Assembly (NCBI RefSeq): GCF_001311985.1
Contig: NZ_BBCJ01000019.1
Coordinates: forward strand, 21,835-85,834
From: Geotalea toluenoxydans JCM 15764
Lineage (GTDB): Bacteria > Desulfobacterota > Desulfuromonadia > Geobacterales > Geobacteraceae
Direction of reading: 5' to 3'
DNA: 64,000 nt
The notes under the pieces are model-generated. The model saw only the letters and a list, made by a program, of their open reading frames with translations, was not told the origin of the DNA and ran no database searches. Of this stretch, positions 47,278-56,465 are shown piece by piece; position 1 is the first letter of the stretch; each line of letters starts with the position of its first letter. The position numbers were made by a program, and so were the translations under genes.

Positions 47278-47839
47278 AGGGATGAGGTTCATTATCATCG
47301 CCTTCCTGGTTTTTGCGGCAATTGTCGGCGCTCTGGTGGCGAAAAAATATCACATCAGCACAAGACCTCAGGTGCCCCCTCCGGCGGAACAAGCCGGAAC
47401 TATCCTGGTAACGCTGTTCTTTGCCGATGAAAGTGGGGACGGCTTGGTGCGGGAAGGGCGCGAAATAGAGGCAGGCTCCGATCCTGCCGAGTCCATGGAG
47501 CTGTTGTCGGTGAGCTGATCAGCGGCCCTGTGGGAGACCATGGACCGGTTTTGCCGGACAGTACCCAGGTGCGCAAGGTTGAAGTACGGGGAGACCAGGT
47601 GACCGTGGATTTCGGCAGGGAATTTTACGACGATCTGCCGCCGGCAGCTCAGCGAGATGACGGCCATTTATGCCGTCATCGACACCATTGCCGTCAATTT
47701 CCCGCAGGTGAAAAAAGTGCTCTTTCTCAAGGACGGCCAGCAGGTGGAAACTGCCAAGGGGCACCTGGACCTGCGCCAATCCCTTTCCCCCGATTTCAGC
47801 CTGGAAAAGAAACAGGATGGGGCCGGACCGGTACCATGA
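47225..47839 (+). CDS. GerMN-domain membrane-anchored protein, three frame breaks
   Basis: About 206 residues. A basic N terminus leads to one membrane helix (FIIIAFLVFAAIVGALVA), then a GerMN-type domain: ILVTLFFADESGDGLVREGR, VVGELISGPV, VEVRGDQVTVDFGREFYDDL and MTAIYAVIDTIAVNFP. GerMN domains occur in spore-germination GerM and lipoproteins and bind wall components. One G added near 47492 gives SMEAVVGEL. One C near 47641 and one G near 47653 together give DDLPPGSSAEMTAIYAV. The start (47225, 47234 or 47282) is uncertain; the first two overlap murI. Confidence 0.65.
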
Positions 47840-47885
47840 TCGCTGACGGCTTATGCAATTACATTACATTCGCGAGGGTATATCA

Positions 47886-50306
47886 ATGAAACAGCCTTTC
47901 TTGCAGTCCATAAAAGACCGGGTGCTGGTGCTGGACGGAGCCATGGGGACCATGCTCCAGCAGCGGGGGCTCAAGGCCGGGCAATCGCCTGAAGAGCTGA
48001 ATCTTACCTTGCCGGAGGTGGTGGCAGGGGTCCACCAGGAATATCTTGATGCCGGCGCCGACATCATCGTCACCAATACTTTCGGTGGCAGCAGGGAAAA
48101 GCTCTCCCATTACGGGCTTGAGGGCAAACTGGCAGAAATCAATGCCAGGGGGGTGGAAATTGCCCGCCAAGTTGCCGGGGACCGGGCATATGTAGCTGCT
48201 CCATGGGGCCTACCGGCAAGTTTGTCGAACCGGTGGGTGATCTGACCTTCGACCGGATGGCCGCCCAATTCCGCGAGCAGGCTGAGGCCCTGGTGAGAGC
48301 CGGCGCCGATCTCATCACCCTGGAGACTTTCCTGGACATCAAGGAGATCCGTGCTGCGATCATTGCCATCCGGGAGGTTTCTGCGGAGATTCCCATCATC
48401 GCCATGCTCACCTTCGATGACAAAGGCCGGACAGTGCTCGGTACGCCCCCCGAGGCTGCCGCCATAACCCTGGAGGCGGTAGGCGCAGACATCATCGGCT
48501 CCAATTGCGGCTTGGGCGTTGAGGGCATCTATGAAATCCTTTCCGCCATGCGCCGCGTCTCAACCCTGCCCCTTATTTCCCAGGCCAATGCCGGGCTGCC
48601 GGTGCTGAAGGAAGGAAAGACCATTTTCCCGGCCACGCCCGACGAAATGACAGCTACCATGATCGGATGCTTGGGTTGGGGGTGCGGATCATCGGTGGCT
48701 GCTGCGGTACAACTCCTGCCCACATCGGTGCCATGAAGGATGCTCTGGCGGGAAAGAATCAGGCTCTGCCGGACATTGCTTCCTCAGGGGGAACTACCTG
48801 GCTTTCCAGCCGCGGCGGCCATACTGCCCTCGGCAACGGCCGGCCAGTCGCCATCATCGGCGAGCGGATCAATCCCACCGGCAAGAAAGGGTTTGCTGCC
48901 GAGTTGCGGGAGGGGAAGGTTTCTTACATCCGCCGCGAGGCCATGGAGCAGGTGATTGCCGGGGCGACACTGCTTGATGTCAATGTTGGCGCGCCTGGTA
49001 TCGACGAACCGGCGGCCATGGAACAGGCCGTTTTCTGCGCCGCAGGGGCTGCCTCCGTTCCCCTGGTCCTTGACTCCTCCAATCCGGAAGCGCTGGAGCG
49101 GGGCCTCAAGTCCGCCGACGGCAAGGTGCTGATAAATTCCGTCAATGGCGAAGAGAAGAGCCTGGGGCGCATCCTGCCGCTGGCGAAAAAATATGGTGCG
49201 GCTGTTATCGGTCTCACCCTCGATGAGAACGGTATTCCCGAAACTGCCGAAGCCCGGACCGCCATTGCAGCAAAGATAGCCGACAGAGCAATTTCACTGG
49301 GGATCAGGAGAAACGATGTTATCATCGACTGTCTGACGCTGGCTGTCAGCGCCGAGCAGAAACGGGCCTTGGAGACCCTTGCAGCCATCCGCCGGGTCAA
49401 GGGACAACTCGGGCTCAATACGGTGCTCGGCGTGAGCAACATCTCCTTCGGTCTGCCGTGCCGGCCCCTGATCTCCTCGGCCTTTTTCGCCATGGCCATG
49501 GAGGCCGGTCTCGATGCCGCTATCATCAACCCGAAGGAACAGGCGATGATGGACGTCTGGCGTTCGGTAATGGTCCTTCTCAACAGGGATGCCAATGCTG
49601 CCACCTATATCGATGCCTATAAAGGAGCAGTTGCGGCAAGCGCCGGGCAGGTCGAGGCCGCCCCCCAGGACATTCGAGGTATTCTGGCCAAGGCGGTCAT
49701 TGACGGCGATGTGGAAAACATCGTCGACCACGTGGAGGCTGCCCTCTCCCAGGGTTTAAGCCCGCTGGAGATCAGCAACAATGGCTTGTTGCCGGGGTTG
49801 GAGGAGGTGGGGCGCCGTTTTGAGAAGAACATTGTCTTTCTTCCCCAGGTAATGCTCTCTGCGGAGACCATGAAGACCGCTTTTTCCCGGTTGAAGCAGG
49901 AAATGCAGGGGATGAAGCTGGAGAGCCTGGGCAGGATACTCATGGCTACCGTGGAAGGGGATATCCATGACATCGGCAAGAACATTGTCTGCACCCTCCT
50001 TGAAAACCACGGTTTTGAAGTCATAGATCTGGGCAAGAATGTTCCTGCTGCCCGCATTGTCGCCGAAGCCAAGGCCCATGATGTGGATGCGGTCGGCCTT
50101 TCCGCCTGATGACCACGACCATGTCCGAGATGGAGACTGTTGTGCAGCAGTTGCGGGCGGCGGGAGTGAAAACCTTCACCATGGTGGGAGGGGCTGTCCT
50201 GACCCAGGATTACGCCACTGAAATCGGGGCGGATATTTATGCCAAGGATGCCATGGAGGCCGTGTCAAAGATCAAGGCGATAATTGGGAAAATCAAGGGG
50301 AGCTGA
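47886..50306 (+). CDS. metH: Cobalamin-dependent methionine synthase, short form, three frame breaks
   Basis: About 806 residues. Domains in order: homocysteine-binding barrel (LVLDGAMGTMLQ, VTNTFGG, zinc ligands in SNCGLG and GGCCGTTP), pterin-binding barrel (GERINPTG near residue 325, DVNVGAPG, NSVNGE), cap and cobalamin-binding domain with VEGDIHDIGKNIV, the His being the cobalt ligand. It transfers methyl from methyl-tetrahydrofolate to homocysteine. The C-terminal SAM reactivation domain is absent, as in several anaerobes, so reactivation must be by another protein. Single added bases near 48195 (AASMGPTG), 48678 (GLGVRIIGG) and 50107 (LSALMTTTM) restore the frame. Confidence 0.88.
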
Positions 50307-50419
50307 GAGGCTTTCCTGAACGATAAACCATTGAGATAAACGCTGTTTTTTACTTGTTGCAACTCTCTGTTGCGTGTGGTAGTTTGACAACTTGTACGTC
50401 ATTTGGCGGAGAGCGAAAA

Positions 50420-50800
50420 ATGGTAGGCGGCTTCAACCACAACATCAAGTACAAGGGGGAGATATTCCATGTCCAGACCGAGGACAGCGGCATAGCCAAC
50501 CCCCACATCATTACCCTCCTTTACCGGGGCGGCACTATTCTCGCCTCAATCAAGACCAGCTACGCAGATATCATCAAGGTGGACAACCTGGAACAGGTGG
50601 TTGAAGACCTGATGAAGGAGCAGCACAAGGACATGATGCGCCGGCTCAAGTCGGCCGAGTTCGACCAGCGCATCTTCAATAAATCTCCTGATAATGCCGC
50701 TCCTGCCCCGGTGCCTGAAAAAAAACCGGCTGCCAATGGAGCTGGCACACAAAGTCTTGATGAAATCATCCTTGATTATCTCATTACCGACGATGACTAG
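50420..50800 (+). CDS. Conserved hypothetical protein
   Basis: A 126-residue protein starting at ATG 50420 after CGGAGAG (the frame upstream lacks coding character). The N-terminal 70 residues form a compact alpha/beta domain: VGGFNHNIKYKGEIFHVQTE, then PHIITLLYRGGTILASIKTS, then VVEDLMKEQHKDMM. A Pro/Ala linker follows and then an acidic tail (DEIILDYLITDDD). I recall such proteins as conserved in Geobacter and related delta-proteobacteria without known function. It stands alone between metH and the transketolase genes, 28 bases before the latter. Confidence 0.65.
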   Translation: MVGGFNHNIKYKGEIFHVQTEDSGIANPHIITLLYRGGTILASIKTSYADIIKVDNLEQVVEDLMKEQHKDMMRRLKSAEFDQRIFNKSPDNAAPAPVPEKKPAANGAGTQSLDEIILDYLITDDD

Positions 50801-50827
50801 CCAATCACCTGAAAGGAAGAGCTTTAC

Positions 50828-51656
50828 GTGAACGATCGAAAAACACAACTGGAAGAACAGGCCAGGCAACTCCGCATTTCCATCGTCAAGGCACTGCACA
50901 AATCCCAATCCGGCCACACCGGCGGATCCCTGTCAGCCATCGACATGGTCACAGCCCTTTATTTTTACAAGATGCGTCACAATCCCGCCGAGCCCACCTG
51001 GCAGGGGAGGGATCGTTTCGTCCTCAGCAAGGGGCATGCAGCTCCTGCCCTCTATGCGGCGCTCTCCGAAGCGGGGTATTTCCCGAAAGAGGACATGATG
51101 ACGCTGCGCCGCCTTGGCAGCCACCTGCAGGGTCATCCGGACAGCAAGGGGACTCCAGGTGTGGACGTGTGCACCGGTTCCCTCGGACAGGGCTTGTCAA
51201 TGGCTAACGGCATGGCCCTTGGCCTTAAAGCCGATGGCAAGGACAACAGGGTCTATGCCATCCTCGGCGACGGGGAGTTGCAGGAGGGGCAGGTGTGGGA
51301 AGCGGCAATGGCTGCGGCCCATTACAAGCTGGACAACCTCTGTGCCATGGTCGACGCCAACAACCTGCAGATCGACGGCGAGGTGAGCCGGGTCATGAAC
51401 GTTGCCCCGATCACCGACAAGTTCCGGGCATTCGGCTGGCATGTGCTGGATATCGACGGCCATGACATGGGAGCCATCATGGCGGCCCTCGATACTGCCG
51501 AAACGGTCAAGGGACAGCCGACGGTAATCGTTGCCCGCACGGTAAAAGGCAAAGGGGTGTCCTTCTTCGAGAACAAGGCCTCCTACCACGGCGTTCCTCC
51601 CAGTGACGAAGAACTGCCGCGGGGCGCTGGAATGTCTTGGCAGCTTCTGCGAATAA
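50828..51656 (+). CDS. Transketolase, N-terminal subunit
   Basis: About 276 residues, starting with GTG after AGGAAG. It carries the thiamine-diphosphate site: SGHTGGSLSAIDMVTALYF, SKGHAAPALYAAL, TGSLGQGLSMANGMALG, then the GDGELQEGQVWEAAM metal motif and DANNLQIDG. This is the split type, with the pyrimidine-binding half in the next gene, common in this group. The C terminus is off frame: two bases seem lost near 51621 (CGGGCCGCG to CGGGGCG), and the repaired frame reads RAALECLGSFCE and stops at 51656. Read unrepaired it ends at 51670. Acts in the non-oxidative pentose phosphate pathway. Confidence 0.85.
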
Positions 51657-51693
51657 AGATTAGATCATAAAAACAGATGAGAGGATTTTATAT

Positions 51694-52631
51694 ATGAGTA
51701 AGATGATTGCCACCAGGGATGCATATGGTGAGGCTCTTGCGGAACTGGGCGAGGATAATAAAGATATAGTTGCTTTGGATGCGGATCTTTCCGGTTCGAC
51801 AAAAACCGGGGTGTTTGCCAAGAAGTTTCCGGAGCGATTCTTCAATATGGCATTGCCGAAGCGAACATGGTCGGAACGGCAGCAGGCCTGGCGGCAGTGG
51901 GCAAGGTGCCCTTTCTTTCCACCTTTGCCATCTTTGCTGCCGGTCGCGGTTGGGAACAGATCCGCCAGTCAGCCGCCTATCCGAAGGCCAATGTAAAGGT
52001 CGTTGCCACCCACGGCGGCGTCACGGTGGGTGAGGACGGCGGATCCCACCAGTCCATCGAGGACATCGCCATCATGCGTGCCATTCCCAATATGACGGTG
52101 GTGGTACCTGCAGATGGTGTAGAAACCAAGGGCGCAATCAGGGCGGCAGCCGCTGCCAAGGGGCCGTTCTATATAAGGCTTGGCCGTAACAAGGTACCGA
52201 CCGTTTTCCCTGAAGATCATGTTTTCCAGATCGGTAAAGGGAGTGAACTTGCCGCGGGTAGCGACATGACCTTCATCACTACCGGCCTCATGACTGCCCA
52301 GGCGCTGGCCGCTGCCGAACAGCTGAAAAAAGAGGGCATTTCTGCTCGTGTCGTTCACATCGGCACTATCAAGCCCTTGGACCAGGAGATCGTTATCAAG
52401 GCCGCCCGGGAAACCGGCGCCATTGTGACCGCCGAAGAGCATTCCATCATCGGCGGACTGGGGGGAGCCGTTGCCGAACTGCTGGCGGAGACCTGCCCGA
52501 CACCGGTGAAAAGGGTCGGCATAAACGACCGTTTCGGCACCTCCGGCAAGGCGGAAGAACTGCTCAAATACTTCGGCCTGATGCCTGAAGATCTCGTAGA
52601 AGCTGCAAAGGAAGTTCTCGCGAGGAAATAA
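51694..52631 (+). CDS. Transketolase, C-terminal subunit, frame broken near 51852
   Basis: About 313 residues. It supplies the pyrimidine half and the C-terminal domain: [30 protein letters not shown], then after one added G near 51852 [24 protein letters not shown] in parts ([21 protein letters not shown]). The catalytic Glu is that of GIAEAN. Further marks are [17 protein letters not shown] and [15 protein letters not shown]. It follows the N-terminal half by about 40 bases. The pseudopilin gene starts at its stop codon. Confidence 0.88.
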
Positions 52632-53177
52632 TGTTCCTGCACCCGCTCAAATCTTCTGCCGGATTCACCTACCTTGCCGCCCTGATGATCGTAATCATCA
52701 TGGGCATAATGCTGGGGGTGGCGGGGCAGTCGTGGAAGATGATCATGGACCGGGAAAAGGAAGCGGAGCTTTTGTGGGTGGGGACCCAGTACCGAAACGC
52801 CCTGCTCCGCTGGCGTAACTCCGGGGGCAATAGCAAAAAACCAGCCATTAAATAATATGGATCTTTTATTGAATGATCTTGCTCGTAGGCCTGGAGTTCA
52901 TTATCTGCGCAAGCTCTATCGGGACCCGGTTACTGGCAAAGAGTGGAACATTATAAGAGATCCTAACAGAGGAATATTAGGCGTTGCCAGTTCCAGTGAT
53001 AAGGAACCCATCAAGCAGGCTAATTTTCCTGCAGATTACACCCAGTTCGAAGGGAAAAAGAAATACAGTGAATGGGAATTCCGGTGGGATGTCACGCCGC
53101 CTAAAAAGGCTGCAACAACTACTATCAGCGGCTTACAGACCTCCACATCACCGGTAAAAACATCACCAGGACCTTAA
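52631..53177 (+). CDS. Type II/IV pseudopilin-like protein, frame broken near 52843
   Basis: About 182 residues. The N terminus has a prepilin-type leader: GFTYLAALMIVIIMGIMLG after a short basic stretch, with Gly-Phe-Thr as the cleavage site, though the usual Glu at position 5 is replaced. Repairing the frame near 52843 (two bases lost, or one extra) turns KKPAIK-stop into a join ending PLNNMDLLLNDLARRPG, then YLRKLYRDPVTGKEWNII, the typical delta-proteobacterial type II secretion pseudopilin pattern. No other secretion genes are nearby. It may belong to a dispersed pseudopilus system. The ATG overlaps the transketolase stop. Confidence 0.65.
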
Positions 53178-53211
53178 TGAACCTTCCTGCCATTGCTTCA
53201 CAGGAGTCTGA

Positions 53212-54717
53212 TTGATCTTTAAGAGCCTCACCACACGGGTAATAGTAATCTCTATCCTGCTGCTCGTCTTCGGCATCAGCACCTTTGCCTTCGTTACCCT
53301 GAGAAGGGAGCAGATGCAGCTGATCGACGCCGCACGGGAAAGCAGCGAGCTTCTGCTCAACACCATCGAGCGCAGTACCTACAATTCCATGCGCATCGGC
53401 AACACGGAAGATGTGCAGACCATCCTTGAACTGGTAGGGCAGAACCAGAAACTGCTCTCCGTCCGCATATTTCATCCCCACGGCGTTGTCCTCAAATCCT
53501 CCCAACCCAATGAAGTCGGCAAGCCCGTTGATGACCGGGATTACCAACTGTTCATCAACAACAGGAAAGAAGGTGTTTTTTACCTGGAGGGGCACGGGGA
53601 AGTCCTGGGTATGCTGAAGCCTATCTATAACGATGAACCGTGCCACGTCTGCCATGGCCACAAGAGCCGGATCATCGGCCTGCTTAATGTGAATTATTCG
53701 CTGGTCGAGACCCGGAGGCGGATCGTGGATGCTTCCAAGCTCTTTGTCTTCTCCACCATTGCCATCATATCCTTCCTCTCCCTTGCCATCTCCATGGTCA
53801 TGGTTAAATTCGTCAAGAAGCCTCTCCATCGGCTGGCTGAAAACATGTCCAGGGTCGAGCAGGGTGATCTGTCGGTGCGGATGAAGCCCGATGGCAAGGA
53901 TGAGATCGGCCGTCTCATAGTCAGTTTCGATTCCATGGTGGATCGGCTCGATACTGCCAAGCAGGAGCTGGATCAATATCATTTCCAGCAGATGGAGAGG
54001 GCGGACCGGCTGGCTTCCGTTGGCGAAATGGCGGCAGGCATTGCCCACGAGATAAAAAACCCTCTGACCGGCATTGCAGCAGCCATAACCATAATAAAAG
54101 AGGACTTCGCCCCCTCTGACTCACGCACCACCATTGTCGATGAAGTACTGGAGCAGATCAAGAGGCTCGACAAGACGGTTAATGACCTGCTGTTTTTCGG
54201 CAAGCCGGCGCAACCCGAGCCCGCCTTTACCGATATAAATTCAACCATACGGAAAACCCTTAAATTCGCTTCCCAGCACCGGGGAAGCAAAAATATCGAG
54301 AAAAAGCTGGAACTTCAGGAAGATCTGCCGCCGGTGTATGTGGACCCGAAACAGATCCAGCAGGTTTTGCTCAACCTGTTTCTCAATGCCATGCAGGCAA
54401 TGCATGACGGCGGAACACTGACCATAAGAAGTGCATTCGAGAAAAAAGAGCAGGACTGGGTTCTTATCATGGTCAAGGATACCGGGCAGGGAATTCCTGC
54501 CCAGATCCTGGAAAAGATATTCACCCCGTTTTTTACGACAAAGGCACAGGGGACCGGCCTTGGTCTGGCCATCTGCCATAAGCTCGTGTCGCAGCACAAC
54601 GGGACCTTGACCGTTTCCAGCGAGGATGGCAAAGGAACCGAATTCATCGTAAGTTTACCGGCCCTCAGCCTGCAATTTCCTGAAAATCAGGCTTTGGAGA
54701 CCGCTGCAGCAATATAG
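53212..54717 (+). CDS. Sensor histidine kinase with periplasmic c-heme motif
   Basis: A 501-residue kinase starting with TTG 53212 after AGGAG. The first membrane helix is at about residues 9-27 (RVIVISILLLVFGISTF). The periplasmic domain spans about 30-180 and holds CHVCH at residue 144 (NDEPCHVCHGHKSRIIG), so it should bind one heme c. The second helix is near 185-200 (FSTIAIISFLSLAISMVM). HAMP, the phospho-His box (AAGIAHEIKNPLTGI) and a full ATPase domain (NLFLNAMQAM, VKDTGQGIP, TGLGLAI) follow. It most likely senses redox state or a heme ligand and phosphorylates the NtrC-type regulator encoded 57 bases on. Confidence 0.9.
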   Translation: MIFKSLTTRVIVISILLLVFGISTFAFVTLRREQMQLIDAARESSELLLNTIERSTYNSMRIGNTEDVQTILELVGQNQKLLSVRIFHPHGVVLKSSQPNEVGKPVDDRDYQLFINNRKEGVFYLEGHGEVLGMLKPIYNDEPCHVCHGHKSRIIGLLNVNYSLVETRRRIVDASKLFVFSTIAIISFLSLAISMVMVKFVKKPLHRLAENMSRVEQGDLSVRMKPDGKDEIGRLIVSFDSMVDRLDTAKQELDQYHFQQMERADRLASVGEMAAGIAHEIKNPLTGIAAAITIIKEDFAPSDSRTTIVDEVLEQIKRLDKTVNDLLFFGKPAQPEPAFTDINSTIRKTLKFASQHRGSKNIEKKLELQEDLPPVYVDPKQIQQVLLNLFLNAMQAMHDGGTLTIRSAFEKKEQDWVLIMVKDTGQGIPAQILEKIFTPFFTTKAQGTGLGLAICHKLVSQHNGTLTVSSEDGKGTEFIVSLPALSLQFPENQALETAAAI

Positions 54718-54774
54718 CCATACAATTAGATCCAGTCGCTACTTTTTTACTACTTCTGGAAAAGGGGAATTGCC

Positions 54775-56145
54775 TTGAGAAAGACAAGAATACTGGTGGT
54801 TGATGATGAGCACTTGATCCGTTGGTCACTGGAACAGAATCTGAAAAAGCAGGGTTATGAAGTCTTTACCGCCGGCAATGGTGAAGATGCTCTTCGTCTG
54901 GTGCGCGAGGAGCAACCTGAGCTGGTACTGCTTGATATTCAACTGCCCGGCATTGGCGGACTTGAGGTTCTGGAAAAGGTCAAGGAATTCGATGACGAAA
55001 TAGTAGTCATAATGCTCACGGCCCATGGCGGTCTGGAAACAGCCGTAAACACCATGCGCATGGGGGCCTACGACTATATCAACAAGCCCTTTAACCTGGA
55101 TGAGCTCTCCATTGTCATAAAGAAGGCGCTGGAAACTTCCGATCTGCGTCGCGAAGTGGTTCAGTTGAGAAGTGAGCACAAAAAGCTGGGTCCCCCCAAA
55201 ATTATCGGTACCAGCAAGCATATGAAAAATGTTTTGGACATGATGGGCAAGGTTGCCAAGAGTGAAGCATCCACCGTTCTCATTCAGGGCGAATCGGGTA
55301 CCGGCAAGGAGCTGGTCGCAAAATGGATCCATTATCAGTCCAGCCGTGCAGAAAAACCCTTTGTCGCTATAAATTGTGCGGCCGTCCCGGCAACCCTTCT
55401 GGAGAGTGAGCTTTTTGGCCATGAAAAGGGGGCCTTTACCGATGCCAAAACCGCAAAAAAGGGGCTGTTTGAACTCGCCGATGGAGGGACCGTATTTCTC
55501 GACGAGATCGGTGATATGGAGATGGGGATGCAGGCAAAGCTCCTCAGGTTCCTTGAGGACAGAACCTTCAGGCGCATCGGTGGCGCCAAGGTTATATCTG
55601 TCGATGTGCGGATTATTTCAGCGACCAACAAGGAGCTACTCAAGGCCATCGAAGAGAAGTCTTTCCGCAACGACCTCTACTACCGGTTGCAGGTGATCCC
55701 GATTTTCCTTCCTGCTTTAAGGGAGAGGAGGGACGATATCATCCAGCTTGCCAATTTCTTCATGGAATCCTTCGGCAGGGAATTCAACAAGTCGGTAAAA
55801 TCCATTTCAAGCATGGCTGAAAAGATGCTCCTTGATTACAGCTGGCCAGGCAACATCAGAGAACTTAAAAACGTTATTGAACGGGCTATCATCCTTGGGA
55901 CCGAGGACACCCTGCTTATCGAAAATCTGCCGCTTGAGATAATTGCGAAAAGTTCCGCATCCACAGTGCCGGTTTCTACGTTCAAACTGCCACCCGAAGG
56001 GGTTGATATCGAAGAGGTAGAAAAAGAGCTCATAAGGCAATCGCTGGAGATAACCGATTGGAATCAATCAAAGGCCGCCAAAAAACTTAACCTGGGCATA
56101 GATGCTTTCAGGTACCGCATGAAGAAATTTGGTTTTTTAAAATAA
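54775..56145 (+). CDS. NtrC-family sigma54-dependent response regulator
   Basis: A 456-residue regulator, TTG start. The receiver domain has the acid pair near residue 10 (VVDDEH) and phospho-Asp54 (LVLLDIQ). The AAA+ domain has Walker A GESGTGKE, the sigma54 contact loop GAFTDA and the Walker B region GTVFLDEIGDM, then the R-finger region. The C-terminal Fis-type helix-turn-helix is NQSKAAKKLNLGIDAFRYRM. It drives open-complex formation by sigma54 RNA polymerase. Partner of the heme-binding kinase upstream. Three sigma54 promoters in this window, one only 220 bases downstream, are candidate targets. Confidence 0.95.
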   Translation: MRKTRILVVDDEHLIRWSLEQNLKKQGYEVFTAGNGEDALRLVREEQPELVLLDIQLPGIGGLEVLEKVKEFDDEIVVIMLTAHGGLETAVNTMRMGAYDYINKPFNLDELSIVIKKALETSDLRREVVQLRSEHKKLGPPKIIGTSKHMKNVLDMMGKVAKSEASTVLIQGESGTGKELVAKWIHYQSSRAEKPFVAINCAAVPATLLESELFGHEKGAFTDAKTAKKGLFELADGGTVFLDEIGDMEMGMQAKLLRFLEDRTFRRIGGAKVISVDVRIISATNKELLKAIEEKSFRNDLYYRLQVIPIFLPALRERRDDIIQLANFFMESFGREFNKSVKSISSMAEKMLLDYSWPGNIRELKNVIERAIILGTEDTLLIENLPLEIIAKSSASTVPVSTFKLPPEGVDIEEVEKELIRQSLEITDWNQSKAAKKLNLGIDAFRYRMKKFGFLK

Positions 56146-56235
56146 AATTCTCGATCCTGTCCATTTTCGTGAATTGTGACAAACATAATAATAATGCCTC
56201 TTTACATGGAATTTCAGTTTTTGTTCCCTCCCCAA

Positions 56236-56264
56236 TGGGGCTTTGCTTCACAAGAAAAGCCCCA
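56236..56264. other. Hairpin downstream of the NtrC-type gene
   Basis: TGGGGCTTT pairs with AAAGCCCCA around a loop. There is no T-run, so it is either a weak terminator or an mRNA 3' stabiliser. Confidence 0.5.
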
Positions 56265-56322
56265 CACATAACTATCTAAATCCTCAAGATATTTTTCTTT
56301 AAGCCTATCAAGGGTTATGTCT

Positions 56323-56366
56323 GCACCACCGACTATTTAATCGGAAGATAAAATAGTCGGTGGTGC
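56323..56366. promoter_or_regulatory. 16-bp perfect inverted repeat abutting a sigma54 promoter
   Basis: GCACCACCGACTATTT at 56323-56338 and its exact reverse complement at 56351-56366, with a 12-base spacer. It ends at the base before the -24 element. It could be the site of a dimeric regulator. Confidence 0.6.
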
Positions 56367-56382
56367 GGGCATCGAAGTTGCA
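56367..56382 (+). promoter_or_regulatory. Sigma54-like (-24/-12) promoter of the secreted-protein/cytochrome cluster
   Basis: GGGCAT at 56367-56372, five bases, then TTGCA at 56378-56382. The GG-N10-GC core and the -12 element are exact; the -24 matches at four of six. It points toward the large secreted-protein gene. Confidence 0.5.
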
Positions 56383-56465
56383 TTAATAGCAGCCTAGTAA
56401 CCCTGCAATCAGACCAGATTCTTAATTTATATTAGAATATCTCCAATAATTACGGAGGCTTTCAG

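Larger units (their letters stand above)
56146..56465. other. Regulatory intergenic region
   Basis: No gene. Contains a hairpin after the regulator gene (56236-56264), a 16-bp inverted repeat (56323-56366) and a sigma54-like promoter (56367-56382). I searched by eye for a c-di-GMP riboswitch and did not find one. Confidence 0.6.
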
